In this document: positions 1 to 7,172 of the stretch, in pieces
How the letters are laid out: the number at the start of each line of letters is the position of its first letter
Position numbering within the stretch: position 1 is the stretch's first letter
Source: an uncultured Collinsella sp.
Lineage (GTDB): Bacteria > Actinomycetota > Coriobacteriia > Coriobacteriales > Coriobacteriaceae
Length of the DNA stretch: 19,438 nt
Reading direction: 5' to 3'
Assembly (NCBI GenBank): GCA_900538305.1
Contig: UPXY01000028.1
Coordinates: 1 to 19,438, forward strand
Notes under the pieces: generated by a model
Seen by the model: the letters and a program-made list of their open reading frames with translations, nothing else
Told to the model about the DNA's origin: nothing
Database searches by the model: none
Program-made: the position numbers and the translations under genes

Positions 1-3000
1 GTGTTCATGAACTCCCGCGTGAAGCAGGCGCAGAAGGAAGGCGCCACGGTGGGCGACATCGCCGCGGGCCTGTCCTACTCCGTGATTAAGAACGCCCTGT
101 TCAAGGTCATCAAGCTGCGCGATCCCAAAGAGATTGGCACACAGGTGATCGTCCAGGGCGGAACGTTCATGAGCGACGCGACGCTGCGCGCGTTCGAGCT
201 CCTTACCGGCGTGAACGCCGTGCGTCCGGACATCGCCGGCTGCATGGGCGCTTATGGGGCGGCCCTGCTCGCACGCGACCGCGCCGGCGCCGAGGGCACC
301 TCGACCATCCTCTCCGCCGAAGAGATCGCCGCACTCACCGTGACCCAGCGTCATGCGCGCTGCGGCCGCTGCTCCAACAACTGCCAGCTCACCATCAACG
401 ACTTCGGCGGCGGCCGTCGCTTCATCACGGGCAACCGCTGCGAGAAGGGCGCAGGTAACCACGCCAAGAAGCAGGAGGTGCCGAACCTCTTCACCCAGAA
501 GAACGACCTGCTGTTCAACCGCCCCGTGCTCGCCGAGGAAGACGCCCCGCGCGGTACCGTGGGCATCCCCCGCGCCCTCAACATGTACGAGAACTATCCG
601 TTCTGGCACGCGTTCTTCACCAAGCTGGGTTTCCGCGTGGTGCTCTCGGACGATTCGAGCAAGAAGACCTACGACGCGGGCATCGAGTCCATGCCGTCCG
701 AGTCCGTGTGCTATCCGGCAAAGCTCAGCCATGGCCACGTGATGAACCTCATCGACAAGGACGTCGATTTCATCTGGATGCCGTGCGTCCGCTGGGAGCG
801 CAAGGAGGACCCGGCGGCGGGCAACTGCTACAACTGCCCCATCGTCATGAGCTATCCCACGGCGCTGGGCTTGAATATCGACGAGATTGCGAGCAAGAAC
901 GTCGAGTTCATGTACCCGTTCGTGCCGTATCACGACAAGATCGAGCTCAAGCGCCGTCTGTACGAGCTCATCGCCGTCGAGCGCGTGCAGGATGCGGAGG
1001 AGGGGCGCGGCCGCGTGCGCGGACCCAAGATCACCCGTTCCGAGATCGACGCCGCAGTGAACGCTGCTTACGAGGAGGATGCGCGCTTCCACGAGCGCAT
1101 CCAGGAGATGGGCGAGGAGGCCATTCGCTGGATCGAGGAGCACGGCGGCCACGGTATCGTGCTCGCCGGGCGTCCGTACCATAACGACCCGGAGATCAAC
1201 CATGCTCTGCCCGAGCTCATCACGAGCTTTGGGTTTGCGGTGCTCACGGAGGATTCCGTCGCGCACCTTGTGAAACCCGACCGCCCCATCCGCGTGGTCG
1301 ACCAGTGGATGTTCCACAGCCGCCTCTACCGCGCGGCGAAGCTTGTGACGCTCCGCAACGACTTGGACCTCATCCAGCTGAACTCCTTCGGCTGCGGCCT
1401 TGACGCGCTCACCACCGACCAGGTGCAGGAGATTCTCGAGGGTTCCGGCAAGATCTACACCGTGCTCAAGATCGACGAGGTCTCGAACCTGGGCGCGGCG
1501 CGCATCCGCATCCGCTCGCTCATGGCGGCGCTGAAGGACCAGGAGGCCGAGCGCGCCGCTGAGGCAGCCCGCGCTGGCGAGGCCTACGAGCAGGGCGACG
1601 CTGCCCCCGTGGCGCCGAGCGAGGATGCCCCGGCGTTTTCCACGCATAAGTACGCGCTCTCCGCGCAGCGCCGCGCCAACTCGGCCGCCTTCCCCAAGGT
1701 GCAGTTCACCGAGGAGATGCGCGAGCAGGGCTACACCATCCTTTGCCCGCAGATGGCGCCCATCCACTTCGACCTGGTCAAAGAGGTCATGAAGGCAGCG
1801 GGTTACAACTTCGTGCTGCTGCCCTCCACCGACCGCGGCGCCGTCGAGGCGGGCCTGCGCTACGTGAACAACGACATCTGCTACCCGTCGATCCTCGTGA
1901 CCGGCCAGATCATGGAGGCCATCGAGAGCGGCAAGTACGACCTCAACAAGACCGCGGTGATCATCTCGCAGACGGGCGGTGGCTGCCGCGCCACCAACTA
2001 CATCGCGCTCATCCGTAAAGCGCTGCGCGAGAGCGGCAACCCGCAGGTGCCGGTGATCAGCCTGGCCGCGGTGAAGCTCGACGAGCAGAATCCTGGCTTC
2101 AAGCTTACGGTGCCGCTGCTCAAGGCCGCCGTGTACTGCGTGCTCTTCGGTGACGTGATGATGCAGATGCTCTACCGCACGCGCCCCTACGAGGCTACGC
2201 CGGGCTCCGCGAACGCGCTCTTCGAGGAGTTCATGGAGCGCGCCCGCAAGCTCGCGCCCAAGTTCACGCGCCGCAGCTTCACCAAGCTGTCGCGCGAGGC
2301 TATCCACGCGTTCGATACGCTGCCGCTCGTGGGCGAGGGCACGAAGCCGCGCGTGGGCGTGGTGGGCGAGATCCTCGTCAAATTCCATCCCACGGCGAAC
2401 AACCACGTGGTCGACGTCATCGAGGCTGAAGGCTGCGAGGCCGTGGTGCCGGGGCTTCTCGACTTCTTCCTGTACTCTATGAGCAACGCGAAGGTGCAGA
2501 AAGACGAACTCGGCAGCTCGGCGGCATCGCGCGCGAGCATGGATGCCGTGATCGGGCTCATCGACTGGATGCGCAAGCCTGTAGACGAGCTGCTCGAGAA
2601 GAGCGTTCGCTTCGAGCGCCCCGAGCCCATTAGCGTTATGGCCGAGAAGGCCACGCAGGTTCTTTCGCTTTGCAACAACATGGGCGAGGGCTGGCTGCTC
2701 ACAGCCGAGATGCTCGACCTCATCGACCATGGCGCGCCGAACATCATCTGCACGCAGCCGTTCGCGTGCCTGCCGAACCACGTGGTGGGCAAGGCGGTCA
2801 TCAAGGAGCTGCGCCGCCAGCACCCCGAAAGCAACATCGTGGCCGTGGACTACGACCCGGGTGCTTCGGAGGTGAACCAGCTCAACCGCATCAAGCTCAT
2901 GATCAGCGTGGCGAAGGAGAACTTGCGTGCCGGCAAGGGCTTCAAGATGGAGAGCGTCAAGCCGCTCGCTATGGACATGGACGACAGCAAGTTCCGTCCG

Positions 3001-3114
3001 TACCACGACGGCGACGCTGCGAGTGTGGACGGCGGTTCCTGCGCGGCGTGCGGCGCGGTGAGCGACGATGCCGTGGCGGCCGTCGCCGAGCGCCTCGGTC
3101 ACAACGTCAAATAA
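1..3114 (+). CDS. acyl-CoA dehydratase activase/dehydratase fusion protein, 5'-truncated
   Basis: The open frame runs from the first base of the window, so the N-terminal part is missing; 1037 residues are visible and full-length relatives are roughly 1400 or more. Residues 1-110 look like the end of a BadF/BadG/BcrA/HgdC-type ASKHA ATPase domain (VQGGTFMSDATLRAFE at about 50-65). A cysteine cluster follows (C121, C124, C128 and C147), a likely Fe-S site. Residues about 185-490 resemble the DUF2229 region (GIPRALNMYENYPFWHAFF). Residues about 575-1000 resemble the 2-hydroxyglutaryl-CoA dehydratase D component, with C-rich segments NNDICYPS and SQTGGGCRATNY. A CAAC motif lies at 1014-1017. By family, the ATPase drives low-potential electrons through Fe-S clusters to a dehydratase-like partner. 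The actual substrate of these long fusions is not known to me; a role in amino-acid fermentation is a guess. The first GTG is read as an internal Val, not a start. Confidence 0.85.
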   Translation: MFMNSRVKQAQKEGATVGDIAAGLSYSVIKNALFKVIKLRDPKEIGTQVIVQGGTFMSDATLRAFELLTGVNAVRPDIAGCMGAYGAALLARDRAGAEGTSTILSAEEIAALTVTQRHARCGRCSNNCQLTINDFGGGRRFITGNRCEKGAGNHAKKQEVPNLFTQKNDLLFNRPVLAEEDAPRGTVGIPRALNMYENYPFWHAFFTKLGFRVVLSDDSSKKTYDAGIESMPSESVCYPAKLSHGHVMNLIDKDVDFIWMPCVRWERKEDPAAGNCYNCPIVMSYPTALGLNIDEIASKNVEFMYPFVPYHDKIELKRRLYELIAVERVQDAEEGRGRVRGPKITRSEIDAAVNAAYEEDARFHERIQEMGEEAIRWIEEHGGHGIVLAGRPYHNDPEINHALPELITSFGFAVLTEDSVAHLVKPDRPIRVVDQWMFHSRLYRAAKLVTLRNDLDLIQLNSFGCGLDALTTDQVQEILEGSGKIYTVLKIDEVSNLGAARIRIRSLMAALKDQEAERAAEAARAGEAYEQGDAAPVAPSEDAPAFSTHKYALSAQRRANSAAFPKVQFTEEMREQGYTILCPQMAPIHFDLVKEVMKAAGYNFVLLPSTDRGAVEAGLRYVNNDICYPSILVTGQIMEAIESGKYDLNKTAVIISQTGGGCRATNYIALIRKALRESGNPQVPVISLAAVKLDEQNPGFKLTVPLLKAAVYCVLFGDVMMQMLYRTRPYEATPGSANALFEEFMERARKLAPKFTRRSFTKLSREAIHAFDTLPLVGEGTKPRVGVVGEILVKFHPTANNHVVDVIEAEGCEAVVPGLLDFFLYSMSNAKVQKDELGSSAASRASMDAVIGLIDWMRKPVDELLEKSVRFERPEPISVMAEKATQVLSLCNNMGEGWLLTAEMLDLIDHGAPNIICTQPFACLPNHVVGKAVIKELRRQHPESNIVAVDYDPGASEVNQLNRIKLMISVAKENLRAGKGFKMESVKPLAMDMDDSKFRPYHDGDAASVDGGSCAACGAVSDDAVAAVAERLGHNVK

Positions 3115-3134
3115 CCCCAGGGGTTATTTTACAT
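3109..3134. terminator. palindrome shared by two convergent genes, probable bidirectional terminator and repeat copy E
   Basis: A perfect 10-bp inverted repeat (3109-3118 and 3120-3129, one-base centre) is A-rich on the left and T-rich on the right, so either strand gives a GC core followed by U residues. The stop of the upstream gene (3112-3114) and the stop of coaX on the other strand (3124-3126) both lie inside it. With such a tight centre the real RNA loop must be opened by one or two pairs. Its right part, GGGGTTATTTTACAT, matches the intergenic repeat seen at 15154-15237 and 16677-16740, so it may be a copy of that family recruited as a terminator. Confidence 0.65.
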
Positions 3135-3921
3135 TCGCCCGCCAGATGAGGGCGAGCCCGCGCAGCGTGAGGGTGTTGTCGACCGCGACATCGTGGCGCA
3201 GGAGCGCGGCCAGGCTTGAGGCGCCGTCGCCGGTGAGCGCGATCGGCGCCTCGTAGCCGAGTTCGGAGAAGACGGCGTCGATGAGGCCATCGATGCGTGC
3301 TGCTTCGCCGAGCACAACGCCGGATTGCATCGCCGCGCGCGTACTGCGCCCGATGACGCGCTTCGGCGCGCGCAGCTCGATGACGGGAAGCCGCGCGGCA
3401 GCCCGGGCGAGCGAGCGCGCGCCGAGCGCCACGCCCGGCGCGATGATGCCGCCAGCGAACGCGCCATGCTCGTCGATGACCTCAAAGTTCGTTGTGGTAC
3501 CAAGATCGATGGCGAGGACGGGGGCGCCGTACGTCGCGCGCGCCGCCACCGCGTCTGCGATGCGGTCCGGTCCCACCTCAGCGGGGTCATCGTAGTTCAT
3601 GCACACGCCGGTTTTGATGCCAGGGCCTATGACGAGCGGGCGGCAGCTGCACGCGCGGCCGAGCGCCGTGCGCCAGGGGTCGGTGAGCGTCGGCACCACG
3701 CAGGAGAGCACGACGCCGTCGAGCGGGCTCTTCGGCATGAGCGCAAGCACCTGCTCAAGCTGTATGCGCGCTTCGTCTGCGGTGATGTGCGCGGGCGTGG
3801 TGAGCGCGCACGAGTCGATGACCTGCGCATCCGTTGCCGATGCCTCACCGCTGCGTTCGATGGCGCACAGTCCGATGCTCGTTGTGGTGTTGCCGACATC
3901 TACGGTCAGAATGCGAGGCAT
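3124..3921 (-). CDS. coaX: type III pantothenate kinase
   Basis: The 265-residue product has the usual length for CoaX, which phosphorylates pantothenate in the first step of CoA synthesis in the cytosol. ASKHA-type motifs are in order: DVGNTTT at 8-14 (phosphate loop), GPDRIADA at 117-124 with the likely catalytic Asp119, DLGTTTNFEVID at 139-150, GGIIAPG at 157-163, and LTGDGA at 229-234. The last normally reads TGG, so one Gly is replaced by Asp; this may be tolerated but is worth noting. The open frame extends upstream to 4107, but the ATG at 3921 is preceded by AAAGGAG at a good distance and starts exactly where the kinase fold starts. It converges on the dehydratase-activase gene with 9 bases between stops and diverges from the OPT gene. 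Confidence 0.93.
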   Translation of the reverse strand: MPRILTVDVGNTTTSIGLCAIERSGEASATDAQVIDSCALTTPAHITADEARIQLEQVLALMPKSPLDGVVLSCVVPTLTDPWRTALGRACSCRPLVIGPGIKTGVCMNYDDPAEVGPDRIADAVAARATYGAPVLAIDLGTTTNFEVIDEHGAFAGGIIAPGVALGARSLARAAARLPVIELRAPKRVIGRSTRAAMQSGVVLGEAARIDGLIDAVFSELGYEAPIALTGDGASSLAALLRHDVAVDNTLTLRGLALIWRANVK

Positions 3922-4050
3922 GGTGGCTCCTTTGCATCGTGTTCGCTGGGGACACTGTACCACGCCATGGCCGCGCTCTGAGCTTTGCGGCTCGTTCAAG
4001 AGGAGGATGGGGCCGAATTTGGCGCGCGTCCAGCTGGCTGGCAATAATTC

Positions 4051-4098
4051 TTTCAATCGTTTGAAAAGGCGGCCGAAGACCGCCGTCCAAGTTATAAT
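4051..4098 (+). promoter_or_regulatory. OPT gene promoter region: operator-like dyad plus TATAAT
   Basis: A perfect TATAAT lies at 4093-4098, about 65 bases before the OPT start, and no recognisable -35 box stands 16-18 bases upstream. Instead there is a dyad, TTTCAA-tcgt-TTGAAA, at 4051-4066, centred near -46 relative to a start at about 4105, a common place for an activator site. The -10 call rests on the consensus match only; the operator role is inferred. Confidence 0.4.
4064..4084 (-). terminator. intrinsic-terminator-like hairpin upstream of coaX (minus strand)
   Basis: Read on the minus strand, bases 4084-4068 form a 7-bp stem (GGCGGUC / GGCCGCC, one U-G pair) with a UUC loop, followed directly by four U (4067-4064). 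It lies 143 bases upstream of the coaX start. No gene on the minus strand ends here, so it could be a leader attenuator for coaX or an insulator against antisense readthrough from the sugar operon. On the plus strand the same hairpin has no T tract. Confidence 0.4.
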
Positions 4099-4162
4099 CG
4101 TGCGCATCCGAGCCGTAACCCGACTCCCCGCCGAGGGGGAGCGGATATACGAAGGGGTTCAT

Positions 4163-5947
4163 ATGAGTGAAACGGGTACCCGCGCGGGGCTGCGCGGGCA
4201 GTTGAGCGCTGCCGGCATCGTTATCGGGTGCATCGGCTGCGTGGTCATCACGGCGTCATCGGTTTACACCGCTCTCAAGATGGGCGCGTTGCCGTGGCCG
4301 ACCATCTTTACCTCCATCACCGCGCTCGTGCTTTTGCGCGCAGTAGGGCGCACGAGTCTGAATGAAGCGAATATCACGCAGGTTATCATGTCCGCTGGCT
4401 CCATGGTTGCGGGCGGCATCGCGTTTACGGTGCCAGGCATCTGGATTTTGGGGCTCGGCGTCGAGGTGAGCTGGTGGGAGATGCTCGCCGTCGCGCTTGG
4501 AGGTACGCTGCTCGGCCTCGTGTGCACGGCGCTCATTCGCAGGCGTTTTGTGGACGAAAGCGACCTCGAGTACCCCATCGGTACGGCGGCGGCCGAGACG
4601 CTTCTGGCAAGTAAGGCGGGCGGTCGCACCGGTCGAGTGCTCTTCGGGTCGATGGCCTTTGCCGGTGCGTGGTGCGTGGTGCGCGATGTGCTGGGATGGA
4701 TTCCTTCGCTGGTGGCCGTGCTGCCCATTCCCGGCGTGAGCTTCGGTATCCAGGCGTCGCCCATGCGGCTCTCTGTGGGCTTTCTCGTGGGCGGACGCTC
4801 CGTGGCGTGGTGGATGGTCGGCGCGGTGCTCGCGGCATTCGGCATCACCGTTGGCGGAACCGCCGTGGGGCTCTGGGATCTCTCGACCGCGCAGGGAATC
4901 GTGAGCAGCCTCGGCATGGGGCTCATGATGGGCTCGGGTTTCGGCGTGGTGCTGAAGGACATCGTGCTGCCGCTTTTCTCCCGAACGGCTCGGCCTGGTT
5001 CCCCGGCGCTCGAGCAGTCCTGCTCGCACGGAGGCGCCACTGGCGCCTCCGGCTCGTGCGGAACTCGCGCCGGGGAACCAGGCCGAGCCTGCCAGAGCCA
5101 AACGGTAGACGATGCGCTGAACTCCACTACGAGACCCTCGCTGAAGAAACCTGGCTTGCGGCCGCTGCTCGTCCTCTTCGTCGCCTCTGCCGCGCTTATC
5201 TGCTGCTTCGCGCTGCGTTTGTCGCCCGTAGTTACCGCTGCCATCGTGCTGCTCTCGTTCGTGACGGCTATCATGAGCGCGCAGTCCGTGGGCCAGTCTG
5301 GCATCGACCCCATGGAGATCTTCGGTCTCATCGTGCTGCTCTTCGTGGCGGCGTTCTCGAGCACCACGCAGGTGCAGCTCTTCTTCGTCGCGGGCATCAT
5401 CGCGGTGGCGTGTGGTCTCGCAGGCGACGTGATGAGCGATTTCAAGACCGGCCAGATCATCGGAACCGATCCGCGCACGCTGTGGGTCGGTCAGGTGATC
5501 GGCGCGCTTTTGGGAGCTGTGGTCGCGGTCGCGGTCATGCTCGCGCTCGTAGCAGCGTACGGCACGGATGCGTTCGGTGCGGATGCCGAATTCATCGCGG
5601 CGCAGGCGAACGTCGTCGCGACGATGGTCGCAGGCATTCCGAGTGTGCCCTCGTTCGCGTTGGGGCTTGTTGGCGGAACGCTGCTCTACTGCGCGGGCGT
5701 CCCCGCCATGATGCTCGGACTTGGTGTGTACCTGCCGTTTTACATGTCGCTCACCACCGGCGTGGGCGCGCTTGCCCGCGTGGCGTTCGATCGCGTGCGC
5801 AAAGCACGGGTGGCGCGTGATGGCGAGGCCGCGGCGAAGGAGCTCGACGAGGCCGGTGCCGTCGTGGCATCCGGCGTGCTCGGCGGGGAATCCATCGTGG
5901 GCGTGATCATCGCGTTCGCAAGCGTGGCGTCGGGGCTTATGGGGTAG
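4163..5947 (+). CDS. OPT-family oligopeptide/metal-siderophore transporter
   Basis: A 594-residue, very hydrophobic protein with about a dozen or more membrane segments, the size of bacterial OPT transporters, which import small peptides or metal chelates with protons. Family-typical stretches are visible: SVYTALKMGALPWPTI near residue 33, ITQVIMSAGSMVAGG near 75, DLEYPIGTAAAETLLA near 134, DVMSDFKTGQIIGTDPR from 422, and YLPF at 523-526. The ATG at 4163 follows a GAAGGGG ribosome site; the frame stays open back to 3599 but that part runs antisense to coaX and is not membrane-like. Residues about 275-309 are an odd Gly/Ser/Cys-rich stretch encoded by a long palindrome (4987-5089), placed in the predicted loop in the middle of the protein between membrane segments, so function may be kept. 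Substrate cannot be told from sequence. It converges on the sugar operon. Confidence 0.9.
   Translation: MSETGTRAGLRGQLSAAGIVIGCIGCVVITASSVYTALKMGALPWPTIFTSITALVLLRAVGRTSLNEANITQVIMSAGSMVAGGIAFTVPGIWILGLGVEVSWWEMLAVALGGTLLGLVCTALIRRRFVDESDLEYPIGTAAAETLLASKAGGRTGRVLFGSMAFAGAWCVVRDVLGWIPSLVAVLPIPGVSFGIQASPMRLSVGFLVGGRSVAWWMVGAVLAAFGITVGGTAVGLWDLSTAQGIVSSLGMGLMMGSGFGVVLKDIVLPLFSRTARPGSPALEQSCSHGGATGASGSCGTRAGEPGRACQSQTVDDALNSTTRPSLKKPGLRPLLVLFVASAALICCFALRLSPVVTAAIVLLSFVTAIMSAQSVGQSGIDPMEIFGLIVLLFVAAFSSTTQVQLFFVAGIIAVACGLAGDVMSDFKTGQIIGTDPRTLWVGQVIGALLGAVVAVAVMLALVAAYGTDAFGADAEFIAAQANVVATMVAGIPSVPSFALGLVGGTLLYCAGVPAMMLGLGVYLPFYMSLTTGVGALARVAFDRVRKARVARDGEAAAKELDEAGAVVASGVLGGESIVGVIIAFASVASGLMG
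4987..5089. repeat. 103-base nested palindromic element inside the OPT coding sequence
   Basis: Outer arms 4987-5009 and 5067-5089 are perfect 23-bp inverted repeats. Inside are a 7-bp hairpin at 5011-5026 (CGAGCAG-tc-CTGCTCG), competing with or stacking beside a 9-bp hairpin at 5030-5050 (GGAGGCGCC-act-GGCGCCTCC), and a further 5-bp pairing of 5025-5029 with 5056-5060. No stop codon is created, and the reading frame passes through. The encoded peptide is low in hydrophobic residues and has no counterpart in the OPT motifs on either side. This has the look of a mobile short palindrome inserted in frame, but no flanking target duplication was recognised. Confidence 0.8.
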
Positions 5948-5991
5948 CGCACTCGTATGCGCTGTGCGGCATGCCCGCCGCCGGATGCGGG

Positions 5992-6033
5992 GCCCCAGAC
6001 AGTGCTCAGCAGGGCTGAAACTCTGTCTGGGGC
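5992..6033. terminator. long hairpin between convergent genes
   Basis: Arms GCCCCAGACAG (5992-6002) and CTGTCTGGGGC (6023-6033) are perfect over 11 bp, and a second stem, TCAGC/GCTGA (6006-6010, 6014-6018), sits inside. It lies between the stops of the OPT gene (5947) and the SIS gene (6048 on the minus strand), so it could end both transcripts. There is no good T tract on either side, so a structural or repeat origin is also possible. Confidence 0.5.
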
Positions 6034-6047
6034 ATACCGCGCAAGTC

Positions 6048-7139
6048 TTATGCCTTCGTCTTCATCTTCTGTTCGAAGTCGAAGTTTACGAGGTTATAGC
6101 TCAGCATATCGAGTTCACTGCAGATGGCCTCCGCAGCGGTTTGGAAGGGGATGATTGCACGGATCGCGCCAAGGCCGCTTCCAGCATCAGCGGCGGTTTC
6201 GCTGTTACGTTCACACACGGGTGGCAGCTTGAGCGCACTGCCATCATGGCCTTCGCTCGTAGTAATCACGAACACGTGGTCTGTGAGCAAATGCAGCGCC
6301 TGCGCAAGCTGCATCATGCGCCCATGCCCTGGGCCACCTAAATCCACGAGCATTATCACATGGTCTTTGCGGATCTCGTACGTAGGGCCGTGCACGAACT
6401 CCTCCATCTCATAGGCGTTCGCCGCGATGCCCGTCATCTCATTGAGTTTGAGCGCGCCCTCGAGCGCCAGACCGTAGCCTCCGCCGATGCCGACGGTCAT
6501 GATACGGCGTGCCTGAACGAGCTCTCTGATGTGTGCTGCGCAAAATGCGCGTGCGGCTTCGAAGGCACCCACCATGCCGTCGATCTCTGTGGAGAGCGCA
6601 CCGATCAGTGCATCACGCGCATCGTCATCGAGCGTTCCGCGCGCGGATGCCGCCATGATTCCAAAGAGCGCGAGAAACGTGCAGCTCGAAGGGAAACCTT
6701 TGCCCACGTAGTAGTCGTCCGTGCCGCTGCCGTACTCGAATACGTTTCCTCCGGCAACGTCGATAGGCGCGCTGGCGTTGCAGGTGAGCACCGCGACGGT
6801 ATTGCCTTGCTCAACGGCCTTTTCAACGGCAGCTATGGTGTTCGTGCTCTTGCCCGATTGCGAGAGACACAGCACGAACGTATCGTCTGGCTGTAGGTGA
6901 TCGTAGAGGGTATAGCTCATGGGCCAACCGACCGTGACCTCGATGCTAAGCGCTTCCTGCAGGAAATCCCGCATGGTCATCGCGATATTGTATGAGGATC
7001 CAGAGGCTACGATATGGAGTCGTCGGTAGGGATGGGAGCAGAAGAGCTGCACGAGGCCGCCCACGCGTTCGTCGCGCGCATCGAGGATCGCGCGGCACGC
7101 AGCAGGCGCCTGTTCTATATAGGTGTACATGCTTCTCAC
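6048..7139 (-). CDS. double-SIS sugar-phosphate isomerase/deglycase (GlmS isomerase-domain, FrlB/GfrF-like)
   Basis: The 363-residue protein has two SIS domains: the first has ASGSSYN at 45-51 and LSQSGKSTNT at 92-101, the second VGIGGGYGLALEGALKLNE at 216-234 and EEFVHGP at 246-252. E228 and H250 match in position the general acid/base residues of the GlmS isomerase domain. There is no N-terminal glutamine amidotransferase domain and no GlmS-type Lys at the C terminus, so it is not glucosamine-6-phosphate synthase; fructoselysine/glucoselysine-6-phosphate deglycases and related ketosamine isomerases have this build. A GTG start at 7139 is chosen because GAAAGG stands 8 bases upstream; the ATG at 7130 is too far from it. 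It is last in the operon, 33 bases after the PTS IIC-IID gene, so it probably acts on the phosphorylated sugar that PTS imports. Confidence 0.85.
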   Translation of the reverse strand: MRSMYTYIEQAPAACRAILDARDERVGGLVQLFCSHPYRRLHIVASGSSYNIAMTMRDFLQEALSIEVTVGWPMSYTLYDHLQPDDTFVLCLSQSGKSTNTIAAVEKAVEQGNTVAVLTCNASAPIDVAGGNVFEYGSGTDDYYVGKGFPSSCTFLALFGIMAASARGTLDDDARDALIGALSTEIDGMVGAFEAARAFCAAHIRELVQARRIMTVGIGGGYGLALEGALKLNEMTGIAANAYEMEEFVHGPTYEIRKDHVIMLVDLGGPGHGRMMQLAQALHLLTDHVFVITTSEGHDGSALKLPPVCERNSETAADAGSGLGAIRAIIPFQTAAEAICSELDMLSYNLVNFDFEQKMKTKA

Positions 7140-7172
7140 GGCTGATGCCTTTCAGAATTGACGTGGACGAGG

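Noticed and set aside
1..300. GTG at base 1 as a true start codon
   Set aside because: The first 110 residues are the end of an ATPase domain whose nucleotide-binding half is missing, so the gene must begin before the window.
3599..4162. Upstream extension of the OPT reading frame
   Set aside because: It is antisense to coaX, not hydrophobic, and the ATG at 4163 has a ribosome site and starts the transporter fold.
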